64,000 nucleotides of DNA, from contig LR746267.1 of the NCBI GenBank assembly GCA_902729315.2, positions 3,914,386 through 3,978,385 of the forward strand. Reading direction: 5' to 3'. Position numbers and translations under genes: made by a program. Numbering within the stretch: the stretch's first letter is position 1; each line of letters opens with the position of its first letter. Below are positions 1 through 13,777 of the stretch, piece after piece. This DNA comes from Spirodela intermedia (taxonomy: Eukaryota > Streptophyta > Magnoliopsida > Alismatales > Araceae). The notes below the pieces were generated by a model. It ran no database searches. It saw only the letters and a list, made by a program, of their open reading frames with translations, and was not told where the DNA came from.

Positions 1-3000
1 GGGCTATACAATAAATATCTCAATAAAGTCTTCAACCAAAGGTAAACCTGAAGGCATATAAATATGTCATGAATTTCATTTAACTTCAGTCTGTGTAAGT
101 CTCAACCGTGACTGCTAAGGGGATGGATTTGGACGGATAAATTTGAGACCCAATCGCTCCAGATTTCTTTCCCAAAGCTTGGTGCACGAAATTGCGCCGG
201 TTTTTTCAATGGGGTCGTCTCACATTTGACAGTGTGATATCTCCATATCTCCCCCTCTTTGATTTGACAGTCTCTTCTTTTCGCTGTCATTTTTATATAA
301 ATATACTAAGAAGTAAAGGTCAGCCTGGTATATACTTGAGATTCATAGCAGTTTAAATTAAGGATAATTTTAACACTTGTCTTCTTCAGATTTGGACCTG
401 GCAAAAGACGGCTGGCCTTGCATTGGCTTGACACGCCCATATTTGTGTTGTGTTTAAGAACTCAAAGTGTTTTAATGATATGAAAGGTCATGTAGGTATA
501 TTCACTCAAAGAAAAATTATGAAATTGATAAAACTAACTTAAAGAATTTTTTCTTCATGAAAAAAAAAATTATAACATGTGCAGAAAGTTTCTTATAATG
601 TTCTTATTTTTTCCAAATCATTTTGATACTTTTGTCTTGTCATAGCTTTATAAATTGAAAATAACTTCTTTGTAGCAAGATTCAAATTGCAAAAAGCAGA
701 TTTCAGGTGCTCATTGGGAAGCTGAAGCAAAGAGGAAATCAATGCACCAAAAATGTCATAAAATTGTTGAGCTTTTTTTTTTCTATGATTTTTACAAAAT
801 CTATGAATATCATTTATATATGTTGTCTTCAGGCATTACTGATTACAGGTTGAAGGCACGGCCTGTTCATTCCCCATCTTTTCTTAGCCCGATAAGAAAA
901 GAGCCATTGAGGTCAATCATTGTGGCCCAAACATAAAAGAGTCATTAAGGCCCAATTAAGAAAATGGCCCAAGAATAAGATACTTGTTAAGGGGGGTGTC
1001 CAGCCCATTAAGCCTAGATACCAAAAGGTGGATTCCGCCCAAAATTGGGCATGTAAATTAGATGGAAATTTTGGGGCAGACAATATTCATCACGACCTTC
1101 GCCCTCCACCTCCACCTATGTACCAAGAACCTTGGCTGAAACAAAGATGTCAAATCTTCATGTTTGAAGAAAAAATCTCATGCGGCTCGCTCTCCCATTG
1201 GCCTACATCTCATTTAATCCTTCGATGGAGTGGAAACTCTCTATCTTCTATTAAAGGTGGCAGTAAAAATTATCGTCATTGTTTATTTATTTTCTCATTG
1301 TGCTGGCCGTAAGATTTCTATACATTGAAGCACCTATAGTGTGCTTAGAATAGAGTCGACTTAGCAGAACTAGACCTGGGGTTCTAGTGGATTAATTCAA
1401 GTTCGAAGAGTCTGGAATGCATGAAGGTTTGCTGATCCCAAGAAATCAGCTGTATTATAAAGTCTAGAATAGTGGAATCAAGACAGTGATCTCAGAAGTG
1501 GACGTTGGCCAAAAGGGTTTGACTTAATATCTAGTTTAGATTAAAGTTAGGAAATAATTATAAAATGTATTTAATATATGTATATAATAAGAATCAAATC
1601 ATCTCCCCCCTCCTTTTTACTCAGCTTACTAGTAAACTAGGAACCAACAACTTCGGGTAGGCAAGACAATATCTTAAGGCAAACCAACTCTATTGGTGCA
1701 CATCATGAGCTTATTGTATAGGTAGAAATACGAAAAATAGTGATATTTTTTTAATGTTTCGAGCATGGGGGTATAGAAAGATGGTAATTGCCTAGACGTG
1801 CTTGATTATGAACCAACAAATATCTGACCCATGCCTCCAGTATTGAGATGCATACAGATGAAGTTACTGTGTGCCAAGAATGGGTAGTGGACTAGCCAAT
1901 CATGGCCATTGTCAGCATGATGATGTTGAGTGAAGCCTTCCCGCTCCTTGTGTTAGGGATGACAAGTGTCGTCATTCTCCTTCGTGCATATAGAAGACTG
2001 ATGTAGACGCACCATGAAAGAGGATGGAGAGAGAGGCAAGAATAAAGAACACACTAGATTTATGTGATTCGGTGGAACCCCCTATGAGCATGGTCACACA
2101 CAGATCTTCTTCCTTTAGGAGAATCGTCGTAAACCCTTCAATGGCAACACACCTTCACATGCCTCGAAACAAATATGTATATATAATCAATATATATACA
2201 TATATATATACGGATTATATCTTACTGTTTTTGTTCTTCCTCTTGTTCTTCTTCTTCTTCTACTACTTCTGCTGGCAGGAAATATTATTCAGGTGCAAAA
2301 TTTTTAGGCCAAATTTCTTTAGCCTCATTGTGGTACATTACAAGATAGAAATAACTAATACATTGTATACTTCAAGAACCATTGTAAAGAGGTAGGCTTA
2401 GCTTAGAGGACGCCTCCTCTGGAAACCATTGCTGGGGGAGAAGAGGACTCCTCTAGAAAAAGTGTCATGGGAGGAGAAGATTTCTCAATTACCAAAGGGG
2501 GTAATTGAGGAGTAGAAGAGACTCCCATATTCAAAAGTTATTAGTGAGAAATAGTTGGTGGCTTGAGCTGTGCCATCAGAATGGTGCACACTCTCTCTTT
2601 TTGAGGGACTTGGCATATCATTCAATGAGTGATACTCTCACTATAAACTGATGTGGATTTCAAAGTGAATTCCTTCACTTCATAATTATCAACTTAAAAA
2701 TGATTCGAAAAGTTTGAAATTATCATTTCCTGAGTTAAATCTTTTTCAAAAATGATTGTGTCCATGAATAAGAGATTTTAAATTTACAATTGTAGTAGTC
2801 AAATGAAATGACCAATATAGCTTTGCCTTAGGTAACTTTTTCACACTTCATTTCACGAAAGAAATACATGCTACCGTTCTTCAGAAAGCTACCTACAATA
2901 TTTATAAAATATTTAGTTCAGATTTTTGTTGCCCTCCAAGCTTCATATAACGTTGTGTTCCAATTGGAGGTTCAGTATTTTGTTTCATTTTATTTTTTTG

Positions 3001-4600
3001 TGTTGTCCTATCTTGCTAGTGAGCATTCTATAGGGTGCTGTAATATGCAAGTTAGGATAAGTTATGAAAGGTTTATAATTATGACGTTAAATTTTGATGA
3101 CCCAAATCTATCAACATATCATATTTTTTTGAAATAATAATGTATTCTAAAATTTTATAATGTAATGTCGTTATTAAATATGTGAAATTTTCTTATTATA
3201 ATAATTTATCTATTATTACATCAAATAGAAGTTAGCAATTATTACACCGTGTTTTTTGTTGTTTGAAGTCTCTCTAGTCATGATGATGAAAAAATACATA
3301 TAAGGCAAAATATTAATTTAATACTATAAATTATGTAATATTTGTGAAACTCTTTGTAACCCATTAAAAGGTCATATGTGATTTCAAGACTGATTGAAAG
3401 ACCTGTCATATCCCTTTCTATTTTTCAAGAAGGGAGTTGACTCATAAGTCAACTCACTCTATGAGATGAGTTTCATGTTCATAGTGAGAAAGACGCCTTA
3501 TGAAGGTATAATCATAATTTACAATAATGAGATCACAATATAATTCATGAATAAATCCCTTACTTCATTGAGTTTTATTACTTCTATGTTAGGGTTTACA
3601 CTCATAATGAGAAAGACACCTTGTCAAATTACAGTGGTATTTTTGAATTTATGAGATCATGTCATAACTCATGAAAAAATATTTTACTTATTTGAGTTCT
3701 ATTATTTAAAAATTTATACAGTTTGACTAAAAACTGACTATAATAAACTTATCATTTCATGAAGTGAGTCTACTCAATTATTATCAACATGCCTCAACAC
3801 ATCTAAGCCAATTAATAAAAGGGTAAAATAGTGATTTAATAATAAAATACATTATAGAAAATTTTGGCTTCAAGATTTATCATAGATTAGAATGTTGTTC
3901 TTGTCCTTTTGGGCACTAGTCAGTGGCCCATGTGTGCTGGGTTGATACAGTTCAAAATACATTACGCTTTTCCCCTCCAGCAAGGAATATGTTACTTCCA
4001 TTTCTTTGATTAATTTTCTTTATTCATGTTTTTATTCTTGATCTCATCTTAGGCATAGAAAATTTCTTATATCACCAAATGAACATAATGATTTCAATAT
4101 CTAGAAGAAACTTGTGAACCTTTTAGCACTTTAATCTAATTGTAGTCCCCTATGAATCAAATGGTATTAAATAACTCATTTCATATATTCAAGACTTATT
4201 TATTTGTCACATATTTTATGAATTGAACATTATGATCAACCATAATGAGATGATTGCTTCGTATTTGATCAACATATTCAAGTCTTTTCCTGTTCAATCT
4301 TGCATAAAAAATAGAATAAATTAATGCATACTATTTTATGGTTTTATTGCGTCCTTTTTCAAGCCTTAAGTGAAAAAATGGAACAACCTCAGGTTACTCT
4401 ATTTCTCCATACTCTCACCAACAATTAAGCAAGAAACTGGGCTACTACATGTTCATAGCATGTAAGGCATATCCTCATTGTCTCCTCTTAAGGTGGAAAA
4501 ACATCAGCCAATTTTTACAATTACACCTTAAAATCCCATAAATGCTTTCTCCTCAAACATAAATAAAAAGTACAAGTAGAAATATCTTAATTAAGATGGC
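1..4600. other. AT-rich intergenic region, no gene recognised
   Basis: No long open frame, splice-compatible exon series or known domain was seen on either strand. It contains short homopolymers, a TA-rich stretch near 2,176-2,215 and a T/C-rich stretch near 2,220-2,270. A segment around 2,060-2,160 (gatttatgtgattcggtgg and following) resembles sequence often found in plant LTR elements. No LTR pair or polyprotein could be tied to it. Confidence 0.5.
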
Positions 4601-7600
4601 ATCACTAGGTAGCATGGTTAACGTTGCAAGATAGTGGAAGTAAGCATCCTCGAGATGTGACTGCCATCATCACCGTCCATCTGTCCGTAGAAACTGTTGG
4701 GCTTGGTGGATGAGTGGGTTTCATTGGGCTCGTCTGACCTGATACGAAGGACAGAAACCTAACTCGGAACTATTTTCAGTGATAACTCAAGGAGGCATGT
4801 GGAGGACAGAACCTCAAGCAGATTGATCTTGGGGAGATTCCAGGGGTTCCTAGCCATCAAAGAGGGCACTAGCCCCCTCAACAGTTTCCTGAAGAAATAT
4901 GTGAAACTTTCATTTGGTGATTTCGTGAACCTAACGTCCTGGAAAGCCCTATGCAATCAAGGAGCCCACCATTCCCCGCGAGGCCATGGGTCAACACCTC
5001 CACAGCTCTATTTGGAATACAAGATCATTGTCAAAGTAGCTCGCCTCGGTTTAATAGCAATGAATAAGATGGTCCTTACCTGGCCACCTTTGGCTATCCT
5101 CGAAAGATGGATATGGTCTACTCCCAAAAGTCACCAAAAGCTAGGATGAGCAATAGTACTTTCTCTTGGTCCCAAGAGAGGCCCCTATGATGGAGACGAC
5201 CACTTTCCTTGGGATATCTTTGTCGGCCCAAAATATTCCGAGATCACAATGCCCTACACTTGGAATCTATGCCCATATGACTAGTTGAACGACTCAGAGG
5301 ATAAACCGAGAGGGGAGTGAATAATTATTCAGGGAATAGAAAGAGATCTCGGAAGATGGCGTAGGATTCTCATCTCTTCTTCCTCAAGTCTTGTCGTGTC
5401 ATCGATTGTGAGACTTTGGTCTTATCGAACTGTGTCTACTCCTTGACGACTACTTTTCTATGACTATCCTGGAAGGTGAGTTCATTGTCTCCTTCCCTAG
5501 CGGTTACCCACCAAAGAGATGACGGCCATGAATGAGGGCCGCTGTTGAATCGATGGACTGTGGTTCGGCTATGTGTAAGCGTCCGTTTCGTGGAAGAGAA
5601 ATAATCCCTTCGTTGCTGATGGTGCTATCGCCCGTCCCAATCGGGGGGTGTCACGCTAGGATCTGATTTTCCGTAGATTGACTTTCGAAGTATCGTGCAT
5701 GGCAACGATAAGGAATTGCGCACTCTTGAGTGGTTAACCGTAGGTGTGGATCGTGGGCTCCAAAGATTGTAAACTTCGTAAGCCAATAGAGAGATATATC
5801 ACTTATGTACCGAAAGCTACATTACTGGGAGCTTTTGAACCTGCTTGCTAGTTTAATAGGTCGGCTAACATATTACTGACTAGGGGTTAATCTAAAAAAT
5901 ACTTGAAAACAGAGATTTCCGATGGCATATCTTAAAGCGAAACATTTCTATCCACAAATGTAATAGACAATTTTTATTCAAGTTAGACTAATGAAGATAA
6001 GTTCTTATGTATGATAGGATTGCCAACGGGACCGGTCGGGTGGATATGGGACTTGGTAATCTAACCAGAGCTAGCATCCCTTAAATAGAGACTAGGTCAG
6101 ATCAAGCTTAGATTTTTTTCTGGCTGAAGTAGATTTTCCAGCTGAAGTCTCAGAAAAACCAGATCAGATGGGGGCTAAGCCTAAGGCATTAAATGCGTCA
6201 GTGAGGAAATGCAAACCAATGATTAATTAAGGTCTGTTTATTTTCCCACGTAGTTCGTCTTACAATCCTAGAACCCTAGCTATACATGAAACAATAAAGT
6301 TATCAAAATCAAGGTGACATGAGCTGAGTGGTAATAAAGATACGATACGATATAGCCCACAACGGTTCTACATTATACACCCCAGTTCTGATGTCCACGT
6401 GTCGGAGATTATACATATGAAAGTTGAATTTAAATCCAATGCAAGGACCGTAATGGAGAAAAACATCGTCTTATACTTGAATCTACGCAGCCTATAGACA
6501 TATATCCATCGTACGTAGTGGGTTTCTTGCTTTTTTTTAGCGATCTACTCATTATGCAGGAGAGTCAATTAATGACGTGCTTTACCCTCGTAAACTTTTT
6601 CTCTCTAGCAGTATATGGATATCATCAAATTTCTTAGCTGAGTTTTAGACGTAAATAATCAAAATTTACTTGCGAAGGTGTTATTATTGTTAACGACTCT
6701 ATCTCATCCTCTTTGGTAGTGCCCGCTGAGATTTTTTCTAATTTGACTAGACCTTTGTTATGACGTCAAATCTATCCTGCTGGCACTATTTAAAATATCT
6801 ACTTTTGTTATACAAAAAGTCACAATAGACACGTGTGTGATTATTATTTTAATATTCCAGGAAAGTGCATCGCATCACCTCCACGTCAATGTATGCTACA
6901 ACTCTATCAACAAAACACCAGAATTATATTTCTAAAATAATCCATACGCTTGCATAACAATCCATGTTTCTATAAGTTATATATAAATAGTAACTTTGTT
7001 CGGTACTTGACAGGTGCACTGAGAGGCACCAATAAGCGACATTAGCCCAGACCTCACCTTGGCCTGATTAACTTTCCTTCGGTTCGGTCTCAAAATCAGG
7101 ATGAGAAAAAAGGTGTGAGGAAATCAATCTTCGACAACTAAATGCAACTATCGGGAGGCCGACCTATGATTAACTTTGTGTGCTGTCTATATGGGGGAGA
7201 TCCTTGTAGAAGCCACGGGGGGCTGGTCTTCATTGAGAATTAGTCAGATCTCTTTTGATGGGCCTTTCTCCGGGTAAAGTCCAAGCCTGATCTTTCTAGA
7301 CAGCGCGGGATTCCAGTTGGTCTTGACAACGCCCATCCATGAGCAGCCCGTCAGCACCCCGTGTGCGTGGCCCCCAGGCACCGTGGTCTCACTTCCAATC
7401 ACTTCCTCAATAACTCCAAAAGGACGTCTCTTCAGGGTATTTTTAACCAAGGACGTCGTCAGTGGTGTCCCACGGTTGACCCTGGAAAAGCCCATGGCAA
7501 ATACGACGATGGCTCTTCTTCAGAGTGATCCTGCGGCATTGCCCAGTGCTCGACATGAGCACCAAAACAGCAAGAAGCCAAAGTCACTGTAACAGACCGA

Positions 7601-8450
7601 CAGTGCCCTTTGAGAAGACAGAAAAATGTTTGGTAGTGGGAGAGGACTGTGGCGATAACAGAAGATGAGGTGGAACCTGCGGAAAATGAAGGCTCCCAGT
7701 CGTGCGTCATGATTCGGCTAGCCCGTGAAAGAAAGAAAAGCGAGGTGGGTCATTGACATCCGGAAAGAACAGTCGTGTTAATTAATCTGAAAGCTGCAGG
7801 GTTTGATTCTTTCCCATGTCATGATAACTCCGGAATATGTCTGTCTTCGCTCAGGCCATTGACATCCGGAAGACAGTTTGGAATGGTTTGAAAGAGAAAC
7901 TAATACCTGGATTAAAATATAGGGATCTATTCAACTCGTTACCTACTGATTTTGAACTGGATTGCATGATCTAAACACAGCTGTGAGACAAAAACATGAT
8001 AGGGATTGTGATGGCGACGGTTGAGGACAAGGTGTAGAGAAGAACAGGGCAGGACCGAAGGGAGTGGGGGATGCGAAAGAGCCAGAAAGGAGGGGGCCTC
8101 CGAGTGGAGAACGTGGCGTGATGGGCAGCACCAGTGGAGCTCCACGGTGGGGGCAGGAAAGGCCATTCCGAAAGCTACAGCAAGGAGGAGCCGTCGACCG
8201 ACATATCCATCTGGTCTTCGACAGAATGGTGAGCTAAGATTGTCTTGAGGTGCACACGAGAGGATGCCGCTGTTCCTTCCTCTGAAAAAAGAACCATAGC
8301 CTTTCTTACCCGGTGACGGATACCATCCCCCTCTCCCCCAGTGGTAGAGAACGGATTTCACTCCCTTGGTAATGAGTAGAAACATTACCAGCTGTCCATG
8401 GTGGCAGCTTACACAAGGGGGGAAGGGCGGAGGGCAGAGGGACAACATTT
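4600..8450. other. Intergenic region of mixed composition with unrecognised ORFs
   Basis: Base composition is less AT-rich than the flanks. Open frames occur at 4,799-5,149 (+, 116 codons), 7,317-7,592 (+) and 7,939-8,448 (-, 169 codons). None has a domain, signal peptide, codon pattern or splice context I recognise, and several overlap on opposite strands. They are more likely chance frames or old transposon debris than genes. Confidence 0.4.
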
Positions 8451-9614
8451 AGGGTCTTGGCTGAACTCCTGTTCTCTTCATGTGTTGGACGCTAATACGG
8501 CGTTCGGGACTATGCATAAATAACATTCCCATTTTACATTAAAGTCGTCCTTCATGGACATAAATTTGCTCCTGGAGAGATTGAAGAGGATCGTCATTCC
8601 TTTAGAGGGCAAAAAACTTTCAGGGTAATTAATCACCATCAACATTATATGAAAATCAGATTTCCGTAACAAGTTTAAGTGTTTCTCTATCATTGGACCA
8701 ATTTAAGAAACAATTTGATATAATATTAGAGTTATTCATGTAAAATGGGACTATTTTTCATAAATTTCCAAAAGCATATAGACAGATATTATCTCGTTTA
8801 GCTAATCAAATCGTCGGATTCAAAACTAATTTTGTTGAATTTGTGATTACTTTTCTTATCCAGGGACGGAGTCTTCAGGCCCCTTGTGCATAAGAAAATA
8901 AATTACAATAAGTTTATGTTGAATGGAAATATTCTATAAATGTGATAACCATGGGAGGTGGTCACTTCACTATTAAAACATATTGGGTTGGATAGACTAA
9001 TTGCTGAATAATTGAACTGTTTAGAATATCAAGATATTTTTTTATATAGATTTATATATGTGACAATAATTTTTTTATTAAATCATTCATGAGAAAGTTA
9101 GCGGTAATAAGCTGCCAGCTCTCTTCACTCACGTCAGCTCGTGGGCCTTCCCAAAATAAATACTCGTAAGTTAGTGTACCTAAATGCATGAGTGCATAAA
9201 TGGATGGGGGTTGACGTCGTTTTTCCCCCAAACTGAAGCGGAAAACAATTTGCGTAGACAGAAGAGAGCTAGGAGCCGATGGGATGAACGATAAATGGAT
9301 GAGATGCGGGGAGATGGACGGCTAGGGAGGGATCTTGGGGTGAGTGATGAATCAGAACAAAAATATAAGTTGTTCCAACCCCTATTGAATTCTTCGTCCT
9401 GCTCATCCATCTGCTCAACATACGAGAGGTCCGCGGTCTTTGTCAAATCAGTGCAGTTCTGACTCCCGCGACAACCCGTATTCGTCATGCACACATTCTC
9501 CCAACATGACATAGTCAATACTCCAAACTCCTCTTTATTAACATTTATCTATACGGATATGTACATAAAGAGTGAGAGTGTGTAAATGAGTCAGGACAAG
9601 GGATAAGATGAAGG

Positions 9615-9675
<61 letters not shown>

Positions 9676-12600
9676 GATAGTGTAAATGAGTGAAGACAAG
9701 AGACGAGAGATATATAAGCTGGAAGAGAGGGGGGGACTGGGTTTCAAGAATTTCGGTTCGTCCACATGTGTCCGCATCCTGGTCCTCCATGACTCTCTCC
9801 AGTCTCGATTAAATGAACGCCAGTCAACGGCCAGGCTGTGGAGGAAGCGATGAGGACTAAGACATGGACGTCGGCAGGAGAACAGGAACCGGGAAACCCG
9901 GCCGCCGTAACGGGCGGTACGCTGCCGGTGCCTTCACGGACGAGGGTGGAGCTGGCAGCTGACGCAACGGCTGGCGATGTTCCCCTCCCTCCTTGTGTGG
10001 ACGGCTGGTGGGATCTTATGCCAAGCGTTAAAATTCGTTTTGAACATAAAACTGGCTTTTACACCTCCTTCAAGTTTCAATTACACCAGAAGAATTACAT
10101 CTTGATCGTTGACTCAAATATCATCTATATCGGATTATGGAAAAATAATTTGCCACATGTCAACTACACAATCTGATTATTTTCAAAAATGAATATTGAA
10201 ACCTTCCTCCAAACTAGACCCCTACAGAGCTCGAGGCCATCTCGATCTAGCTTGCCCACCCACTTGCCTAACAATGATTTTGTCATCCAACTATGATATG
10301 ATCATCATTGGGGTGGCTAATTTTGCATTACAGAAGTTCACTTTCATAGAATTCATGCAGTCTATCACTGTGACCGAATGAGACGATCAGATCTCGTGAT
10401 ATATTATCATAAAAATACGCAAGAATTAATATAGGACGGCCTGAAACAAGTGGGGGTAACCGCGCCGTGTCTTTTCATGCGGCTACAGCTGCACCCACCA
10501 ACCTCGTGCGTGTGCGTCTTCGCTCCACGTCAGCCGTCTGACTAGACGTCTGATTGATGACGTGGACGGGCGCTGGCCGTGGTTCGTCGTGGAGAGTTGG
10601 GATACTTTGAAGTATCTCACAGGGCCATGTTTACCCAATGTATGATGAGGCCTTGGTTTCACCTCGGCCAAGGAAGATTGAACGCTTGCTCAAGATATTT
10701 GAACTGGACCCCTCAAGAGGAAAACAATCGTTGAGATTGATGATGAAAGAAAAGGTGGTCAATGGAACATATCAGAACCTACGAGTTGACGTTAAGAATG
10801 GACTATGATAAAAACGTGTCCAACGCCCCTCGTCAATAAATCTAAGTCCAATATTTCTTGAAAATACATAAAGAGTAGCTCTTTGTAGACAAATATAATG
10901 ATTAAAACCATAAATTTATTAAAAATTATGATCCCTTGTTGGTTGATAGAGTTGGCAAATTATTCCCATGTCAACTTACCTTCTCGTTCAGCTCTCTAAG
11001 TTTTATGTTTATATAAAAAAAATGAACATAGTAACTGTTGGGCATAATCACAATTCTATTGAAATTTATATTATGGTCGAAAAAGAAAAAGTAAGTGAAA
11101 GATATGATTGTTTTAAGAAATGATATCCTGTATAATTATAAAAATGTTGGTATGCTGGGATAATAGGTTTTCATGATCTGACACTCTTTTAACAATATTA
11201 TCTCTAAAAGTATAAAAAATATTGATAATAAATTGAGTGCTTCAAATAAAGATGACTTTTATAAACCTATGCAAATAAGGACGCTCATAGTAAATGGCTC
11301 CTCATGATATCTTAGTTACATGAATCAAAATTAGTAAATTTGACATATTAATTGATGAACATGAGGGCTTTAAATAGAGATGTTTCATAATGTTTGGCAG
11401 ACCGAACACCATCTCACCAATGGGGGCAGAAGACCAGTTCAAATATATTCCTTGTCTTGGGACATACATGTTTATCTTCAAAAGATGGCAATGGAAATGA
11501 CTTATGCTGATTATTTGAACACTGCTTTGTTGAAGTTTAAGTTCCAAGACAAAGGAATGATCAACACGCCATATTATTATTATTTTTTCTTGCGGGGAAA
11601 ACAAGTTATCCCTCAAGAGTTTTGTTGTTATCCCATTTAGTCACACATGGGATTTACTACCATGGTAGCAAAAGGAAAATTTCTAAACTACCAAGTGATC
11701 ATCCTTTGGCTACTCTAGAATTAGCAGTCTACATCTTGGCTGATTCCAAAGACTTTCAGCCTTTAATGTTAAATAAAAATAAATATTGATATTAAAATAA
11801 AGGATTAAAAAATATGTAATATGCGTCATACTTTAGTATATAGGTATAATTTAGTAATTAATTGTATGAATGGGTGAGACCAATTCTAAACCTTGATAAT
11901 ATCTCATGTCAGATTCCATAATTTAGATTTAGATGGGAATAAAGATATTACAATGTTTTTTGGGATATCTAGTATTTGAATAAACTAAAAAAAATATCAT
12001 ATTTTATATGAATCCTACATGATTATTTGAAAAATCATATAATTCATCTCCCCAATCAAAGAAAAATAATTTAGAAGAATCTGAATTAATTGAAAAGATG
12101 GGTAATTAAAGAGTAGTGTAAAAAAAATTCGGCTTGTTATGATTTTATGCCTGTTCAGATCAAACTAAGTTGAAAATATAAGCGAATCAGTCATGTCTTT
12201 GGGGATATGGGACATAAAAAACATCTATTTTTATCTGCTTTTATGTTATGTGCAATCATTTTATATCCTTTTTTATATTTTAGGAAAATTTCCCAAATAA
12301 AATTGTTTCTCCATTGGCTATGAGCCATTGACATTGTTATCACATATGGATGTGTGATTTCAAAAAAAAATACTGACATTGAAGGAAAATAGAAATTAAT
12401 ATCACCATGAAACTGCAAGATGATAGGGGAAGACAATGTTGTATAAATTAGAGGTGCCATGGAAGAAAATATGGTGATATGTTTCAAATAAAAAATATCA
12501 GATAGGCATAGTTTCATGAAACATCATGATTCCACTCACAATTTCAAATCGTCCATATACCCCAATATATTTTTCAAACCTTTAGATCGATTATATGAGA

Positions 12601-12900
12601 GGCGTATCAAAAACAGCCCAGTTTTACTCACGTTACTGCATTTATACACCACTACATGACTGTCATAACCGTAGACATGAAGAAATGCGAGATGTATCAA
12701 AATTGCCAGACAGGTCACTTGTTTATACAATGTGAGGAAAACGCCAATCGCACCGCCAACGAAGGAAAGAGGAACGCAATACCACAAGGGGAATTTTCTC
12801 TCTCTTCATTGATGCCTGCAAATGACCGCAACCCGTGCATTGTTAGCTCTGCTATAAGCGGTTCCCTTAGATGAACGGTTAGAGGCCCATACCGAAAGTG
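8450..12900. other. AT-rich intergenic region
   Basis: No gene recognised. It holds one long (GA)n microsatellite (listed separately) and scattered AT-rich sequence. Short open frames here show no domain and frequently overlap on opposite strands. Confidence 0.5.
9624..9673. repeat. (GA)n microsatellite
   Basis: About 50 bp of nearly perfect GA dinucleotide repeat. It produces artificial Ser-Leu open frames on the minus strand. Confidence 0.95.
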
Positions 12901-12968
12901 TGATACTTGGTCGTCCCTGGAGGAATAGGACATGATCTACGGAATAATAATTAATAAAAAATACATTG

Positions 12969-12974
12969 GAGACA
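12969..12974 (-). promoter_or_regulatory. Candidate auxin response element (TGTCTC, reverse)
   Basis: GAGACA, the reverse complement of the canonical TGTCTC ARF-binding core, lies about 580 bp upstream of the GH3 TATA box. Group II GH3 genes are classic auxin-induced genes, so a site here would make sense. A single 6-mer is weak evidence. Confidence 0.3.
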
Positions 12975-13193
12975 ATGCCACTGGATAGATATATGACTTC
13001 TATATCTCACCCCTTTCTTTCTCCCTAGAAAAAGAGGGAGATGGGTTCCAATTATCAACCCAGAAAATAATCAGTGCGAGCAAAGAAAATCGCAAATATG
13101 ATCGACATAGGAAGTAACTGGTGGCGAAATATGTTTTATTTGTGCTCCACCAAAATAGCAAACATGCAACAGAGCGGATTATATAAATGAATG

Positions 13194-13196
<3 letters not shown>

Positions 13197-13246
<50 letters not shown>

Positions 13247-13247
13247 C
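13197..13247. repeat. (CT)n microsatellite upstream of GH3
   Basis: About 50 bp of CT repeat interrupted once by TATC, located about 300 bp upstream of the GH3 TATA box. Confidence 0.95.
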
Positions 13248-13548
13248 TTAAAGAAAAGAGAGGTGGGCCCAATTATCACCTGGAAAACTAGTAAATGTAG
13301 GCGAGTAAGCTTTTGGTGATGAATAATGTTTTAGTCGTACTTCATCAACATACTTTGACTAAATCATTCTTCACAAATTGAAAAGCCACAGATAGGATGG
13401 CGATGTGAAGCGTATCCTGTCTTCACGAAAGAAAGGGAATAGCAGAAGGGCTTTATATCTTTCACGGTAGATTATGAAGCATGGGTGAGGTACAGCCGTG
13501 CCCCTCTGCACACCCCCCACCCCCCCCACCCCCCACCGGCGTTCTTCC

Positions 13549-13556
13549 TATAAATA
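13549..13556 (+). promoter_or_regulatory. TATA box of the GH3 gene
   Basis: TATAAATA preceded by a C-rich run, about 230 bp upstream of the GH3 start codon. This leaves a pyrimidine-rich 5' UTR of roughly 200 nt. Position and sequence fit a plant core promoter. Confidence 0.6.
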
Positions 13557-13777
13557 TCCCTTACAGAATCCCCTCTCTTTCCCACCCCTACGCAAGGATC
13601 ACACGCTTGGGGCCTCATCATTCTCCTCTTCTGTCTTATAACCTCATACAGTCGCACCTCTTGGGTCCTTTCTTCTCTCTGGTCTCATCTCCCTCTCCTT
13701 CTCTTGCCATACCCATCTCTGCAGGTAGCTCAGCTGCAGAGGCGTTCAATTGTCCTTCACTCTGCACTAGAGCCAGC

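Noticed and set aside
4799-5149. 116-codon plus-strand open frame
   Set aside because: No recognisable family and a minus-strand frame overlaps it; no exon-like flanks.
7939-8448. 169-codon minus-strand open frame
   Set aside because: No recognisable domain, signal peptide or splice context, overlaps frames on the other strand, and its composition is unlike the confirmed exons.
9538-9790. Two overlapping minus-strand frames with long Ser-Leu runs
   Set aside because: Generated by the (GA)n microsatellite; no domain outside the repeat.
13481-13777. In-frame upstream extension of GH3
   Set aside because: Contains the TATA box and a Pro/Ser-rich translation unlike any GH3 N-terminus; treated as promoter and 5' UTR.
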